The notes: generated from the letters alone by a model not told the origin. Positions 1 through 9,091 are shown, counted from the first letter of the stretch. The stretch is DNA of 62,129 bases from Exiguobacterium sp. AM39-5BH (GCF_003467445.1 NZ_QSGS01000010.1:1-62129), one strand, 5' to 3'. Translations and numbers: made by a program.

Positions 1-189
1 CGGTATTAGCCCCGATTTCTCGTGGTTATCCCAGACCTGAGGGCAGGTTCTTTACGTGTTACTCACCCGTCCGCCGCTCATTCCGTCGACTTCCCCCCGA
101 AGGGTTCCGTCGATTTCCTGCGCTCGACTTGCATGTATTAGGCACGCCGCCAGCGTTCGTCCTGAGCCAGGATCAAACTCTCCAAAGAA
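1..189 (-). rRNA. rrs: 16S ribosomal RNA, 5' end (partial)
   Basis: The complement of 162-181 is the universal start of 16S rRNA (AGAGTTTGATCCTGGCTCAG). The following bases match the conserved 5' domain, including the GGCGTGCCTAATACATGCAA stretch. The gene reads leftward and leaves the window at base 1, so only about the first 190 nt are present. The mature 5' end is placed near 189 by analogy with other Firmicutes; the exact end is not visible from sequence. It marks the start of an rRNA operon. Confidence 0.97.
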
Positions 190-334
190 TTTGATATAGC
201 TCTTGAAAATGACGAAGCTTGCGCTTCATTCAAACATTGTAAAACTTATTTTTGCCTCATCGTTCAGTTTTCAAAGTTCGTCTGCCGCTCTTGGCGACTA
301 AATGATGATAACATTTATCTTTATCGTGTGTCAA
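190..334 (-). promoter_or_regulatory. rRNA operon promoter and leader
   Basis: Reading leftward, TTGACA lies at 334-329 and TATCAT at 310-305 with an 18-base spacer (TTATCA with 17 is the alternative), a strong sigma-A promoter. The leader between it and 16S holds the GAACTTTGAAAACTGAAC stretch near 265-282, which is typical of Bacillales rRNA leaders and precedes the 16S processing stem. Only one promoter was recognised; rRNA operons often have two. Confidence 0.85.
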
Positions 335-533
335 CCACTTTGTTTACTTAGTTGTAAGCATTGCTGGCAACAGAGATAACTATAGCATCCCCTTCTACCA
401 CATGGCAAGCATTATTCTAAAAAAACTTTAAAAGTTTTTTTATCTTCTCCATTTTAACTCCTTGGTTTTGGGAAGGGCATTATTCTCTGTTGGCGAATAC
501 ACATCAGTACCAACGTAAAGAAGGTGACACCCG
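335..533. other. intergenic region upstream of rRNA promoter and vanW
   Basis: No gene was seen. The region is AT-rich. It contains a near-perfect A/T palindrome at about 419-442 (A-run, CTTT, AAAG, T-run), which may be a weak bidirectional terminator or just low-complexity sequence. The vanW-like gene must take its promoter from here, but no convincing -35/-10 pair was found on the plus strand. Confidence 0.5.
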
Positions 534-1367
534 ATGCTTCAACTGCACCCAAAGAAACGATCGAACCTGCGCATATGGGCAGGAACCCAGTATTACACAC
601 TAAAACGCCAGGCTCAATGGATAACGGACGGGAAGCGGTACACTACTCAACGAAACACCACGCCGTTGCCTCATCTCATCCACGAGCACCGCACCCCACT
701 CTACCGAAGATTACGCGACGTCGATCTCGAGATGCAACAGAATAAAGTCATCAACCTCAACATTGCCATCAAACAGTTAAACGGCATCATCGTCTCTCCG
801 AACGAAGTCCTCTCATATTGGAAAACCATTGGACGACCAACCAAGCGAAAAGGCTATGTGGACGGAATGATTTTGCATTACGGAAAGGTCACGACTGGAA
901 CCGGGGGTGGGTTATGTCAATTATCCAACTTGATTTATTGGATCACACTCCATAGCCCCCTCACCGTGACCGAGCGTTACCGCCATAGTTATGATGTCTT
1001 CCCAGATTCACGAAGAGATCAACCATTCGGGAGTGGGGCCACATGCTCCTACAACTATTTAGACCTTCAAATTACCAACCAGACTGCACAGACGTTTCAA
1101 CTCCTTCTATATATAGAGGGAGATTATCTCGTTGGACAATGGCGGTCCAATATTCCACCAACCGTTCAATATAAGATATATGAAGAAAACCACCACTTCA
1201 CGAATGAATGGTGGGGCGGAATCGTTCGGCATAATCAAATATTCAGAAGCGTGCTCTCCCAAGATGGCACTTTCATCCGAAATGAGTTCATCACAGAAAA
1301 CCATGCCTTAACTATGTATGACCCCTTTTTACCTGAAAACACCGCATACAAAAAAGCCGACCCATAA
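534..1367 (+). CDS. VanW family protein
   Basis: This 277-residue protein belongs to the VanW family (named for an accessory protein of vanB vancomycin-resistance clusters; the biochemical role is unknown). The diagnostic core is visible around residues 95-165: LSYWKTIGRPT, then KGYVDGM, then TGTGGGLCQLSNLIYW and the following HSYDVFPDS. No signal peptide or membrane segment was seen, so it is probably cytosolic. The start is supported by AGAAGGTG seven bases upstream. It stands alone between the rRNA promoter and the pbuG terminator. The family name does not imply vancomycin resistance here. Confidence 0.9.
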   Translation: MLQLHPKKRSNLRIWAGTQYYTLKRQAQWITDGKRYTTQRNTTPLPHLIHEHRTPLYRRLRDVDLEMQQNKVINLNIAIKQLNGIIVSPNEVLSYWKTIGRPTKRKGYVDGMILHYGKVTTGTGGGLCQLSNLIYWITLHSPLTVTERYRHSYDVFPDSRRDQPFGSGATCSYNYLDLQITNQTAQTFQLLLYIEGDYLVGQWRSNIPPTVQYKIYEENHHFTNEWWGGIVRHNQIFRSVLSQDGTFIRNEFITENHALTMYDPFLPENTAYKKADP

Positions 1368-1386
1368 ACCGAGTCGGCTTCGTTTC
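1350..1386. terminator. bidirectional terminator between vanW and pbuG
   Basis: The 8-bp stem AAGCCGAC/GTCGGCTT (1354-1361 with 1373-1380) is flanked by an A-run on the left and T-rich sequence on the right. It overlaps the last codons of vanW and lies just downstream of the pbuG stop, so it can serve both convergent genes. Confidence 0.8.
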
Positions 1387-1387
1387 A

Positions 1388-2749
1388 TTACGCGTGTGGT
1401 AAGAATATAAAATAAGCTAAGAAGATCACCAACATACCGTACATGATTGGGTGGATCTCTTTTGTCTTTCCTTTCGCAATCATCATGAGTGGATACAAGA
1501 TGAACCCGAGTCCAATCCCCGTCGCAATCGACGAAGTGAGCGGCATCATCAGGATCGTCATGAATGAAGGAATCGCGATTTCTAGCTTTCTCCAATCGAT
1601 ATCGAGCAAAGCCGAAGCCATGAGTACTCCTACAATAATCAATGCAGGGGCTGTGACTGCAGATGTGACGACCGCCAAAAGCGGTGAAAAGAAAAGCGCT
1701 AATCCGAAAAACAAACCTGCGAATACAGCCGTCAATCCTGAACGACCGCCGGCTGCGACACCTGCTGACGATTCAACGAACGAAGTCGCAGTCGATGTCC
1801 CAAAGATCGCACCTGCCACAGTCGCTGTTGAGTCAGCCAAGAGCGCCTTGCTCGCACGCGGCACTTTGTTGTCTTTCATGATTCCCGCTTGACGAGCTAC
1901 CGCAACGAGCGTACCCGCTGTATCAAAGAAGTCAATGAAGAAGAACGTCAAGATGACAACTAACATTTGGACCGTGAAGACATCCGAAAAATTGATGAAT
2001 GCCTGTCCAAACGTCGATGACATGCTTGGCGGTGCCGAGATGACGTCCGAGATGGCAGTCGGTGTCGGCACAAGATTGAAAATCATTCCAATGACCGCTG
2101 TGAGAAGCATCCCGATGAAGATACCACCTTTTACATTTCGAACCATTAACAATGCTGTCACGACAAGACCAAATACTGAAAGGAGTGTCGTCCCTGTCCC
2201 AAGTGAACCGAGACCGACGAGCGTTGCTTCGTTAGCCACGACGATCCCTGCATTTTTTAAACCGATGAAAGCGATAAAGAAACCAATCCCTGCCGCAACC
2301 GCCATCTTAAGTGGTCCCGGAATTGCGTTGACGACTGTCTCACGAATCCCCGAAAGCGTCAGAGCAATAAAAAATAAACCAGAAACGAGAACCCCTGATA
2401 GTGCCGTTTGCCATGGAATGCCCATGCCGATGACTACGCTGTATGCGAAGAAAGCGTTAAGTCCCATACCCGGAGCAATTGCAATTGGATAGTTGGCAAG
2501 TAAGCCCATCACGACAGAACCAACGAGGGCAACGAGACCGGTTGCTACGAAGACAGCGCCCGTGTCCATTCCTGCTGCACCTAACACGTTCGGGTTAACG
2601 AACAAGATGTAAGCCATCGCTAGGAACGTTGTGAACCCTGCGACGAACTCTGTTTTGACGTTTGTTCCAAGCTCATTTAATTGGAAGTAACGTTCAACCC
2701 GGTTTCCAGATGGTTGATGATTTGGTTCTTGCTTGAGCTGTGTGCTCAT
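1388..2749 (-). CDS. pbuG: NCS2-family guanine/hypoxanthine permease (PbuG-like)
   Basis: This 453-residue polytopic membrane protein belongs to the AzgA-like NCS2 purine transporters that import guanine and hypoxanthine with protons. Visible hallmarks are EFVAGFTTFLAMAYILFVNP near the N-terminus, APGMGLNAFFAYSV, and GTSTATSFVESSAGVAAGGR in the second half. The start at 2749 is chosen because AAGGAGG sits at the right distance; an ATG further upstream lies inside the riboswitch terminator. A guanine riboswitch precedes it. Its position downstream of guaA matches the B. subtilis guaA-pbuG order, which supports the symbol. Confidence 0.93.
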   Translation of the reverse strand: MSTQLKQEPNHQPSGNRVERYFQLNELGTNVKTEFVAGFTTFLAMAYILFVNPNVLGAAGMDTGAVFVATGLVALVGSVVMGLLANYPIAIAPGMGLNAFFAYSVVIGMGIPWQTALSGVLVSGLFFIALTLSGIRETVVNAIPGPLKMAVAAGIGFFIAFIGLKNAGIVVANEATLVGLGSLGTGTTLLSVFGLVVTALLMVRNVKGGIFIGMLLTAVIGMIFNLVPTPTAISDVISAPPSMSSTFGQAFINFSDVFTVQMLVVILTFFFIDFFDTAGTLVAVARQAGIMKDNKVPRASKALLADSTATVAGAIFGTSTATSFVESSAGVAAGGRSGLTAVFAGLFFGLALFFSPLLAVVTSAVTAPALIIVGVLMASALLDIDWRKLEIAIPSFMTILMMPLTSSIATGIGLGFILYPLMMIAKGKTKEIHPIMYGMLVIFLAYFIFLPHA

Positions 2750-2781
2750 TGGTTTTCCTCCTTGGCTCGCCGTAAAACGAG

Positions 2782-2921
2782 AAAAGGTCTCCGATTTGAT
2801 AACCAGAGACCCCACGCGAAACATATAGGGACATACGCCCCCCGTCTATGTCTCGCCGTAGTGAAATCATTTAAGGTGATTTCGTAGAGACTCTCGGGCC
2901 ATATTCCCGATATTATACGGC
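2782..2921 (-). promoter_or_regulatory. guanine-type purine riboswitch with terminator, upstream of pbuG
   Basis: The aptamer occupies 2921-2855. P1 is GCCGTA/TACGGC, P2 TCGGG/CCCGA with loop AATATGG, then GTCTCTAC, and P3 is GAAATC/GATTTC with loop containing CTTAAA. The junction after P3 reads AC followed by TACGGC, so the residue equivalent to 74 is C, the guanine/hypoxanthine specificity base. The expression platform ends with hairpin GGTCTC/GAGACC (2811-2806 with 2791-2786) followed by a T-rich tract. The GAGAC just after P1 can pair with the 5' arm of this terminator, giving a classic ligand-off switch. Confidence 0.95.
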
Positions 2922-2962
2922 AAAATAATTTTTAATTGTTCGGATATGATAAGAACGTTTTT

Positions 2963-2991
2963 ATCTTAACAACGACGAAATCGAATGTCAA
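2963..2991 (-). promoter_or_regulatory. sigma-A promoter of the pbuG riboswitch transcript
   Basis: Reading leftward, TTGACA is at 2991-2986 and TAAGAT at 2968-2963, separated by exactly 17 bases. It lies about 40 bases upstream of the riboswitch aptamer. The rest of this gap (2991-3043) shows nothing else recognisable. Confidence 0.85.
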
Positions 2992-3043
2992 CTTAAATGA
3001 CGGATTTTAATCAATTAATTCGCTTCAATGTTCGGATTTACCA

Positions 3044-3073
3044 AATAAAAACAGAGGAGAGTGATCCCCTCTG
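3044..3073 (-). terminator. guaA terminator
   Basis: The stem CAGAGG/CCTCTG (3073-3068 with 3057-3052) is followed on the minus strand by TTTTTATTT. It lies immediately after the guaA stop codon. Confidence 0.8.
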
Positions 3074-3077
3074 GTGG

Positions 3078-4618
3078 TTATTCCCACTCGATTGTTGCTG
3101 GTGGCTTCGATGTGATGTCGTACAAGACACGGTTGACGTGACTGACTTCGTTGACGATCCGAACTGAGATTTTCTCGAGTACATCCCATGGAATGCGTGC
3201 CCAATCAGAAGTCATTCCATCAATCGATGTGACGGCACGGACACCGACCGCATAGTCATACGTCCGCTCGTCGCCCATAACACCAACTGAACGAATCGGT
3301 GTGAGGACCGTGAAGTACTGCCAAATATCACGTTCGAGACCGGCTTTCTTCACTTCTTCGCGTAGAATCGCATCTGATTCACGCACGATTTCAAGTTTCT
3401 CTTCTGTGATTTCACCGAGGACTCGAATACCGAGACCCGGACCCGGGAACGGCTGGCGCCATACAATATAGTCTGGCAATCCAAGCTCTGTCCCAAGTTC
3501 ACGTACTTCGTCTTTGAAGAGCGTGTTGAGCGGCTCGATCAACGTGAAGTTCATATCTTCCGGAAGTCCACCGACGTTATGGTGCGACTTAATCGTTTGA
3601 GCCGTATCCGTCCCGCTCTCGATGATATCCGTATACAACGTACCTTGGGCAAGGAAGTCCATGTCCACAAGTTTCGACGCTTCTTCGTCAAACACGTAGA
3701 TGAACTCGTTGCCGATGATTTTACGTTTTTGTTCCGGATCTGAGACGCCAGCAAGTTTCGCCATGAAACGGTCCCGCGCGTCAATCTTGATGACGTTCAT
3801 GTTGAAGCCGTCTGCGAACGTCTTCATGACGCTGTCCGCTTCATTTTTGCGAAGCAAACCGTGGTCGACGAACATACATGTCAACTGGTCACCGATGGCA
3901 CGATGAACGAGCGCTGCGACGACCGATGAGTCGACGCCGCCTGACAACGCGCAAAGAACTTGCTTGTCGCCGACGATTTCGCGAATCTTCTCGACTTCGA
4001 TGTCGATGAAGTTCTCCATCGACACTCACCTTTGGCACCACACACTTCATAGATGAAGTTTTTCAAGATGTCGTTACCGTATTCAGAGTGACGGACTTCC
4101 GGATGATACTGTACACCGTACATTTTGAGGTCGTCGCTCTTGATTGAAGCGACCGGACATGACGGGTTTGTCCCATCAACGATAAATCCTGGCGGGGCTT
4201 CCATGACGAGGTCGCCGTGGCTCATCCAGACAGTATGTTCCACAGGAAGACCTTTGTAGAGATTCGAAGCTTCTGGTGTCGAGAAAAGCGTCGCTTTCCC
4301 GTATTCACGATGTGTGGCCCGCTCGACACGCCCACCGAAGTGATGTGTCATGAGTTGCATGCCGTAGCAGATTCCGAAAATCGGAATGCCAAGTTCGAAA
4401 ATTTCCGGGTCACAGCGATATGCGCCTTCTGCGTACACACTGTTCGGTCCACCCGAGAAAATAATCCCGGCCGGAGCCAGTTCACGAATCTCAGCAGCGG
4501 TCATCTTGTGGGAATGAAGCTCACTATATACGCCAAGGTCACGTACACGACGTGTGATCAATTGGTTGTACTGGCCTCCAAAGTCGAGCACCAAAATCAT
4601 CTCTTGTTCTATCTTCAC
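3078..4618 (-). pseudogene. guaA: GMP synthase (glutamine-hydrolysing) guaA, split by a one-base deletion
   Basis: GuaA converts XMP to GMP using ATP and glutamine. The N-terminal glutaminase domain is intact ([15 protein letters not shown], catalytic Cys in [11 protein letters not shown]). The ATP-pyrophosphatase and dimerisation domains are intact in another frame ([13 protein letters not shown], end [10 protein letters not shown]). The join falls at the linker: family members read GEWSMENF, but here a G is missing near 4022-4026, giving GECRWRTS and later a stop at 3881. The start GTG at 4618 follows GGTGGAGG. AAAGGTGAG lies five bases before an in-frame ATG at 4019 (a GTG is at 4025), so separate translation of the C-terminal half is possible. 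Because guaA is normally important, a sequencing error is a serious alternative. Confidence 0.93.
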
Positions 4619-4646
4619 AAAACCTCCACCTTTCTGCCTTCTTCTC

Positions 4647-4795
4647 AAAAAAAGAGCGAGCTTCTCCCACGGATTCACTAAACCGAAGAAGAAGCACGCC
4701 CTTTTCTGTGTATACGAAACGTGCTCCTTCATAGTCGGTCCATTTACGGTGGTCCGGTAGAGACTCTCGCGCCAATTCGCGAGTATATACGAAGG
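4647..4795 (-). promoter_or_regulatory. guanine-type purine riboswitch with antiterminator/terminator, upstream of guaA
   Basis: The aptamer spans 4795-4726: P1 CCTTCGTA/TATGAAGG, P2 CTCGCG/CGCGAG, then GTCTCTACC, and P3 with loop CCGTAAA. The junction ACTATG puts C at the specificity position, so guanine or hypoxanthine is the expected ligand. P3 contains one A-A mismatch. Downstream, GAAGGAGCACG (sharing the 3' arm of P1) can pair with CGTGCTTCTTC over 11 bp as antiterminator. The same second segment can instead pair with AGAAGCTCGCTC to form a terminator followed by seven T at about 4653-4647. This is a coherent ligand-off switch. Confidence 0.93.
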
Positions 4796-4826
4796 AATGC
4801 TGTTCAATTATCTAACCAATGCGTCT

Positions 4827-4855
4827 ATCTTACTGTATGCATCCGCCTACTTCAA
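4827..4855 (-). promoter_or_regulatory. sigma-A promoter of guaA
   Basis: Reading leftward, TTGAAG is at 4855-4850 and TAAGAT at 4832-4827 with a 17-base spacer. The -35 overlaps the last codons of the upstream transglutaminase gene, so guaA has its own promoter feeding the riboswitch. Confidence 0.75.
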
Positions 4856-6948
4856 CTCATAATTCGACGAATCATGATTTTCCAATATTCTTTATATTTT
4901 GAATTCGGCGTTTTTTCGGCATAGATACTTTGTTCAAACAACCGGGTCAATCTCGTCATTTCGGTCGATTCATAATACGCATCGACCTCGGCGGCGAGCT
5001 CCGACGGCGTACGCCCGTCGACTTTGAAACCCGCTCCACGAAGCCGTTTGACTAAATAGCGATGCATGGCAACGAGTCGGTTTTCATTCAATGGACGCCG
5101 TGTCCACCAAAGCATCATGACGAGGCGTTCAATCGATTTTCGGTTCCATACGAGAACAGCGACCGTAAACACAATCACAATCCAACCCCAGACCGGCATA
5201 TTCCAGTTCTCCGTTGCCGCCTCTCCCGACGTCACATCGTCGAGTGCCAAATCTTCTTGCGGACGATTCGTCGGCTCCTCGTTTTGCGACGCTTGTGGAT
5301 CATTGGCCGCTGGATCGTCTGCATTCGCTTCGTCCTCCGTCTCGACTTGAAGCAAGTTGGCATCCGAAAAACTGATGGTCGCCTCGAGCGGGACCCAGCC
5401 TGCGCCTTCGACGAAATATTCCACCCAGGAGTGGGCGTGTCGGTTCCGGACGGTATATTCTTCTTCCCCTTGGATAATCCCGCGCGCATCACCCATCGTG
5501 AAACCTTTGACCCAACGCGTCGGCACTCCGCTCGCCCGGAGAAGGACAGCTGCCGATGTCGAGAAGTTGTCGCAGTACCCGATCAACGTATCAAACAAAA
5601 ATTGATCGACGTAATCGGTATCCTCTTCAGGGACGGCGACATCTTCCGTATTGTATTGGAAATCTCCGGATTGGAAGTAGGCTTGGACCGCTTGAGCCTG
5701 ATCATAAGGCGTCTCACTGTCGGAAGTAATGTCGGCCGACAAGTCGCGGACCCGATCCGGAAGCGATTCCGGCAATTGCAAGTACGCCTGCCGCTCTTCT
5801 TCCGTCAACGTCGTCACCGGTTCATTCAGCGCCAACTGTTCTTCTGTGAAGGAAGGTACGCTGTAGCGAAGTTGAATCGTTTGAGGCGTCGTTTGCCCGT
5901 CATTGTCGAATACGATTTTTCCAGACGGTCGGATATGAATCGTCTCGTTTGGAAACGGTTCTTCGATATTCCCGACTCGGAATTCGGTGCCATTGTCCGT
6001 TTCGGTCGCCTGCGGATACTCTCCACCGTACGGGACGAACGTCTGACGCCGGTCAAAGCGGAGCAACGCTTGTTCCGGTGTCGTATCGACAGCTTGATCG
6101 ACGAGTTGTCCGCGATTATATTCGGAATCGAGGACCGGGGACTCGACCCAGCCTTTCCCGGTATAAATCTCTTTTGATTCGATGCGCCAATAGCGTGCCG
6201 GCACACCACGGGCGATGAAGACGATACCATCATCTTGCTCAAACGGCCCACCGAGTTGCTCATCATTTACCCCATAGCCAACTCGTCCACTGCCTGAACC
6301 TTCATCATTCCCGGCATTTTGAAAACTTGTGGTCAAACGGTCGGACCAATCGCCTTCGATCGTCGGGGCGACGCTTGCGAGCGCCAACACGACCGAGGCA
6401 AGGAGCGCGATGCTGACATAGCGGACGAGCGATTTGCTCGGACGTTTCGCTAAATCGGTGACGAAGAGTAGGAAGAGTGACGCCAAAATCGCGAGTACGA
6501 TTTTACCTTCCCCGTCATAGAGCGTCCACGTGTCAAAGTAAGCCATCAACCCAAGCGTCGAGACGATCATCCCGAGAACGAAGCCGTAGCTCGGATACGT
6601 CCGTCCGACCAAGATGGCGAATAGAACACCAATGAGCGCCATCGCCGAGAAGAAAATCGCCTCTTCCGGCAAAGCTCCGCTCAGCACCCCACTTAAATCG
6701 TTTAGCCAGAGGCCAAACCAATCCAAGACACTACCGTGGTACACGTATAAGACAACAAAGAAGTTGAAGACGACCACAGTGATGAAGCCATACCAAGGAA
6801 GTAGACTCGCAAACATCGGTACGAGCAGCAGGAACATGAACGGCCAGTTGACATCAAATGTCGTACTGCCAACAATCGGCTCGACCCAAAATGACAATAA
6901 GTAGGCGGCAAGCGCCGTGTAGACGATTCGTTTTACCCATGTCGTCAT
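4852..6948 (-). CDS. yebA: transglutaminase-like membrane protein (TgpA/YebA type)
   Basis: This 698-residue protein has a hydrophobic N-terminal third with several TM helices, an extracellular region, a transglutaminase-like core, one further TM helix (MPVWGWIVIVFTVAVLVW) and a charged C-terminal DUF4129-like tail. Catalytic residues are visible in the core: Cys in IGYCDNFSTSAAVLLRASG, His in RHAHSWVEYF, and an acidic residue in WVPLEAT. The tail ends near NSKYKEYWKIMIRRIM. It overlaps the DUF58 gene by four bases (ATGA), completing the conserved MoxR-DUF58-transglutaminase operon found next to guaA in B. subtilis. The substrate is unknown; a role at the cell envelope is inferred. Confidence 0.9.
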   Translation of the reverse strand: MTTWVKRIVYTALAAYLLSFWVEPIVGSTTFDVNWPFMFLLLVPMFASLLPWYGFITVVVFNFFVVLYVYHGSVLDWFGLWLNDLSGVLSGALPEEAIFFSAMALIGVLFAILVGRTYPSYGFVLGMIVSTLGLMAYFDTWTLYDGEGKIVLAILASLFLLFVTDLAKRPSKSLVRYVSIALLASVVLALASVAPTIEGDWSDRLTTSFQNAGNDEGSGSGRVGYGVNDEQLGGPFEQDDGIVFIARGVPARYWRIESKEIYTGKGWVESPVLDSEYNRGQLVDQAVDTTPEQALLRFDRRQTFVPYGGEYPQATETDNGTEFRVGNIEEPFPNETIHIRPSGKIVFDNDGQTTPQTIQLRYSVPSFTEEQLALNEPVTTLTEEERQAYLQLPESLPDRVRDLSADITSDSETPYDQAQAVQAYFQSGDFQYNTEDVAVPEEDTDYVDQFLFDTLIGYCDNFSTSAAVLLRASGVPTRWVKGFTMGDARGIIQGEEEYTVRNRHAHSWVEYFVEGAGWVPLEATISFSDANLLQVETEDEANADDPAANDPQASQNEEPTNRPQEDLALDDVTSGEAATENWNMPVWGWIVIVFTVAVLVWNRKSIERLVMMLWWTRRPLNENRLVAMHRYLVKRLRGAGFKVDGRTPSELAAEVDAYYESTEMTRLTRLFEQSIYAEKTPNSKYKEYWKIMIRRIMS

Positions 6949-8012
6949 GTCGTCACCTCGTTCGCCGTATACAAGTGGTAACTGCCTTGCGTCTCATTCA
7001 TCATCTCGCGCACCCATTTTGTTTCGAGGGGACTAATCAAAATCAAATTCCCTACTTCTAGAGGCAGATTGCGCTTGACCCTTTCCACGAGCCGTCCCTC
7101 GGGTTCTGGTGTCGCTGTCAGCAAGTAATGGCCGACCTCGGCGCTTTGGTCCGGCAAATGGAATAGACGGACCTGTTCTTCGATGACGTACAGTTCAAAC
7201 GGCAGGTTTTTTCGCTCGAGTTGCCGAATCGCCCCGACGAGAAGCGACAACGAGCGTTCGAACGCCTCTTCATGTCCAGCCGTTGTCGACGGGACGAAGA
7301 CGAGCGACAGTTTCTTCTCTTGCTCTTGGTCGAACGTTTTTGTCATCAAGTTGCCACGCCGGGCCGACGCTTTCCAATCAATGCGACCGATTCGGTCACC
7401 AGCCGCGTACTCACGGACACCACTCGTCGTGTTGGCGACCTCGGTATATGTCCGCGTGCGACGATACTGATCGCCTCGCCCACCGACTTGCTCATCACGT
7501 GGCAAGTCAAACGGAAGTTCTGCCGGTGACACTTCGACGACCGTCTCCAGACGTAACGTCCGCTTCCGGTCAAAGAGGCCGAAAACGTCGCGTACGTGAA
7601 GGACCGTCCGATCGAACACGTGGATGCCACGGCGAATCTGTTCAATTTCATAATGGACCGTCTCCGTACGTCGAAAGAAGCGATCGACCGTGGTAATGAT
7701 GACATCAGTGGATGTCGCGAGTCGCGGCGGCGGTGTCTCTTCTAACGTGACGACCCCGACAAGAAACGGGTATTTCCGCTCCACTTGCAGTTCCACGTCC
7801 ATCGTTTGGCCCGAGACGAGTCGTTTCGTCGTCACACGGCGCGACACGTTCGCGGCTGTGACCGGATAAATCATGAAAATCGTCCAATAGGCGGCCAGGA
7901 CGAAAAATGACCACCAGAGCGTCGACGCGACGATACTCCCTTCAATTCGGGCGAATGCGTAAAGTCCGAATGCCGCCGCCCACACAAGGAACAGCTTCAT
8001 CCAATTTTTCAT
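6945..8012 (-). CDS. yeaD: DUF58 domain-containing protein
   Basis: This 355-residue protein begins with two TM helices (about residues 5-45) followed by a cytoplasmic region. The DUF58 signature is clear around residues 195-225: YAAGDRIGRIDWKASARRG followed by LMTKTFDQE. DUF58 proteins regularly partner MoxR ATPases and often resemble von Willebrand A domains. The gene overlaps both neighbours by four bases (ATGA), so the three genes are probably translated in a coupled way. Confidence 0.92.
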   Translation of the reverse strand: MKNWMKLFLVWAAAFGLYAFARIEGSIVASTLWWSFFVLAAYWTIFMIYPVTAANVSRRVTTKRLVSGQTMDVELQVERKYPFLVGVVTLEETPPPRLATSTDVIITTVDRFFRRTETVHYEIEQIRRGIHVFDRTVLHVRDVFGLFDRKRTLRLETVVEVSPAELPFDLPRDEQVGGRGDQYRRTRTYTEVANTTSGVREYAAGDRIGRIDWKASARRGNLMTKTFDQEQEKKLSLVFVPSTTAGHEEAFERSLSLLVGAIRQLERKNLPFELYVIEEQVRLFHLPDQSAEVGHYLLTATPEPEGRLVERVKRNLPLEVGNLILISPLETKWVREMMNETQGSYHLYTANEVTT

Positions 8013-8962
8013 ACTTCTTTGACCTCACGATCCATCGGTACCGGAAGTGTGTCGAGCCAATTATGGATAAGTTGCTCAGCGGTCTTTCCTTTATAACGCG
8101 CCTCTGCCGTCAACAAGATACGATGGCCGAGCACACTCCCGGCAAGCGCTTTTACGTCATCTGGCAGAACGAAGTCGCGATGATGGATATACGCCCAAGC
8201 TTGCGCTGCTTTCATCAAAGCAAGTGTCGCGCGAGGACTACCTCCGAGATACGTATTCGGATCATTGCGCGTCTCGTGAATTAAACGAACGATATATTGT
8301 TTGACCGCACTTGAGACGTGAACGTCACGCACTTCCTGTTGCATCAGTTCAACTTCATGCTTCGTGATCACACTTTGCAATGCCTCGAGCGGCTCGTCTT
8401 TTTCGAACCGCGTCAGCAAAGCGACCTCTTCGTTGAACGAGGGATACCCCATTTCGACTTTAAGGAGGAATCGGTCCAACTGAGCTTCTGGGAGCGGGTA
8501 TGTCCCTTCATGTTCAATCGGGTTTTGCGTCGCCATGACGAAAAACGGAGACGGTAAAATTTTGACTTCTCCATCAACGGTCACACTACGTTCAGCCATC
8601 GCCTCAAGCAGAGCCGATTGGGTTTTCGGAGAAGTTCGGTTAATTTCATCAGCAAGAACGATATTACCCATTAACGGACCCGGTCGATATTCAAACTCTT
8701 TCGTCTTTTGATTGTACATGGAAATCCCAGTTAAATCAGACGGCAACATATCCGGCGTAAACTGGACTCGCTTAAACTCCAAATCGATGGCACGGCTAAA
8801 CGTACGAACGAGCATCGTTTTCCCGACACCCGGTACATCTTCTAACAAGACGTGCCCTCCGGCAAGTAAAGCAGTCAAACTTTTTGCGATAACATCTTCT
8901 TTTCCGACAATCACCGTCTCGATAGCATTGATGATTGATTGAATGGATGGACGAAAGGACAT
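8009..8962 (-). CDS. yeaC: MoxR-family AAA+ ATPase
   Basis: This 317-residue AAA+ ATPase of the MoxR subgroup has Walker A in LLEDVPGVGKTMLVR (residues about 37-51), Walker B in IVLADEINRTSPKTQSALLE, sensor 1 in FVMATQNPIEHEGTYPLPEA, and an arginine-finger region QLDRFLLK. MoxR ATPases act as chaperone-like activators for partners with metal-binding folds, here likely the adjacent DUF58 protein. The start follows GGGGAG at seven bases. It is the first gene of the operon. No clear promoter was found in 8963-9060. Confidence 0.93.
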   Translation of the reverse strand: MSFRPSIQSIINAIETVIVGKEDVIAKSLTALLAGGHVLLEDVPGVGKTMLVRTFSRAIDLEFKRVQFTPDMLPSDLTGISMYNQKTKEFEYRPGPLMGNIVLADEINRTSPKTQSALLEAMAERSVTVDGEVKILPSPFFVMATQNPIEHEGTYPLPEAQLDRFLLKVEMGYPSFNEEVALLTRFEKDEPLEALQSVITKHEVELMQQEVRDVHVSSAVKQYIVRLIHETRNDPNTYLGGSPRATLALMKAAQAWAYIHHRDFVLPDDVKALAGSVLGHRILLTAEARYKGKTAEQLIHNWLDTLPVPMDREVKEV

Positions 8963-9091
8963 AGCCGACTCCCCTTTTTTCTCTGATCGCTCACGCGTTA
9001 GAAATTAGAATGTTCTGACTTTATTGTGACACATTCGAGCGCTCGTGTGAAAGAAAACCATCGTGCTAATGGGCTTTCGGTTCTTTACCCG

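Noticed and set aside
419..442. A/T palindrome as a terminator or operator
   Set aside because: It consists almost only of A and T runs around CTTT/AAAG; such palindromes arise by chance in AT-rich gaps and no gene ends there.
534..1367. Vancomycin resistance
   Set aside because: Only a VanW-family gene is present; no vanHAX-type ligase or regulator genes accompany it, and VanW homologs are common without resistance.
1443..1892. Open frame on the plus strand opposite pbuG
   Set aside because: It is a shadow of the permease coding sequence with low-complexity Ala/Thr/Ser composition and no start signal.
3881..4030. Programmed frameshifting in guaA
   Set aside because: No slippery heptamer is seen at the required frame and no strong downstream structure was found; the family sequence is restored by one missing base, so loss or error is simpler.
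5062..6177. Long open frame (371 codons) on the plus strand opposite the transglutaminase gene
   Set aside because: It is arginine-rich, has no family-like motif or ribosome site, and mirrors the codon pattern of the well-supported minus-strand gene.
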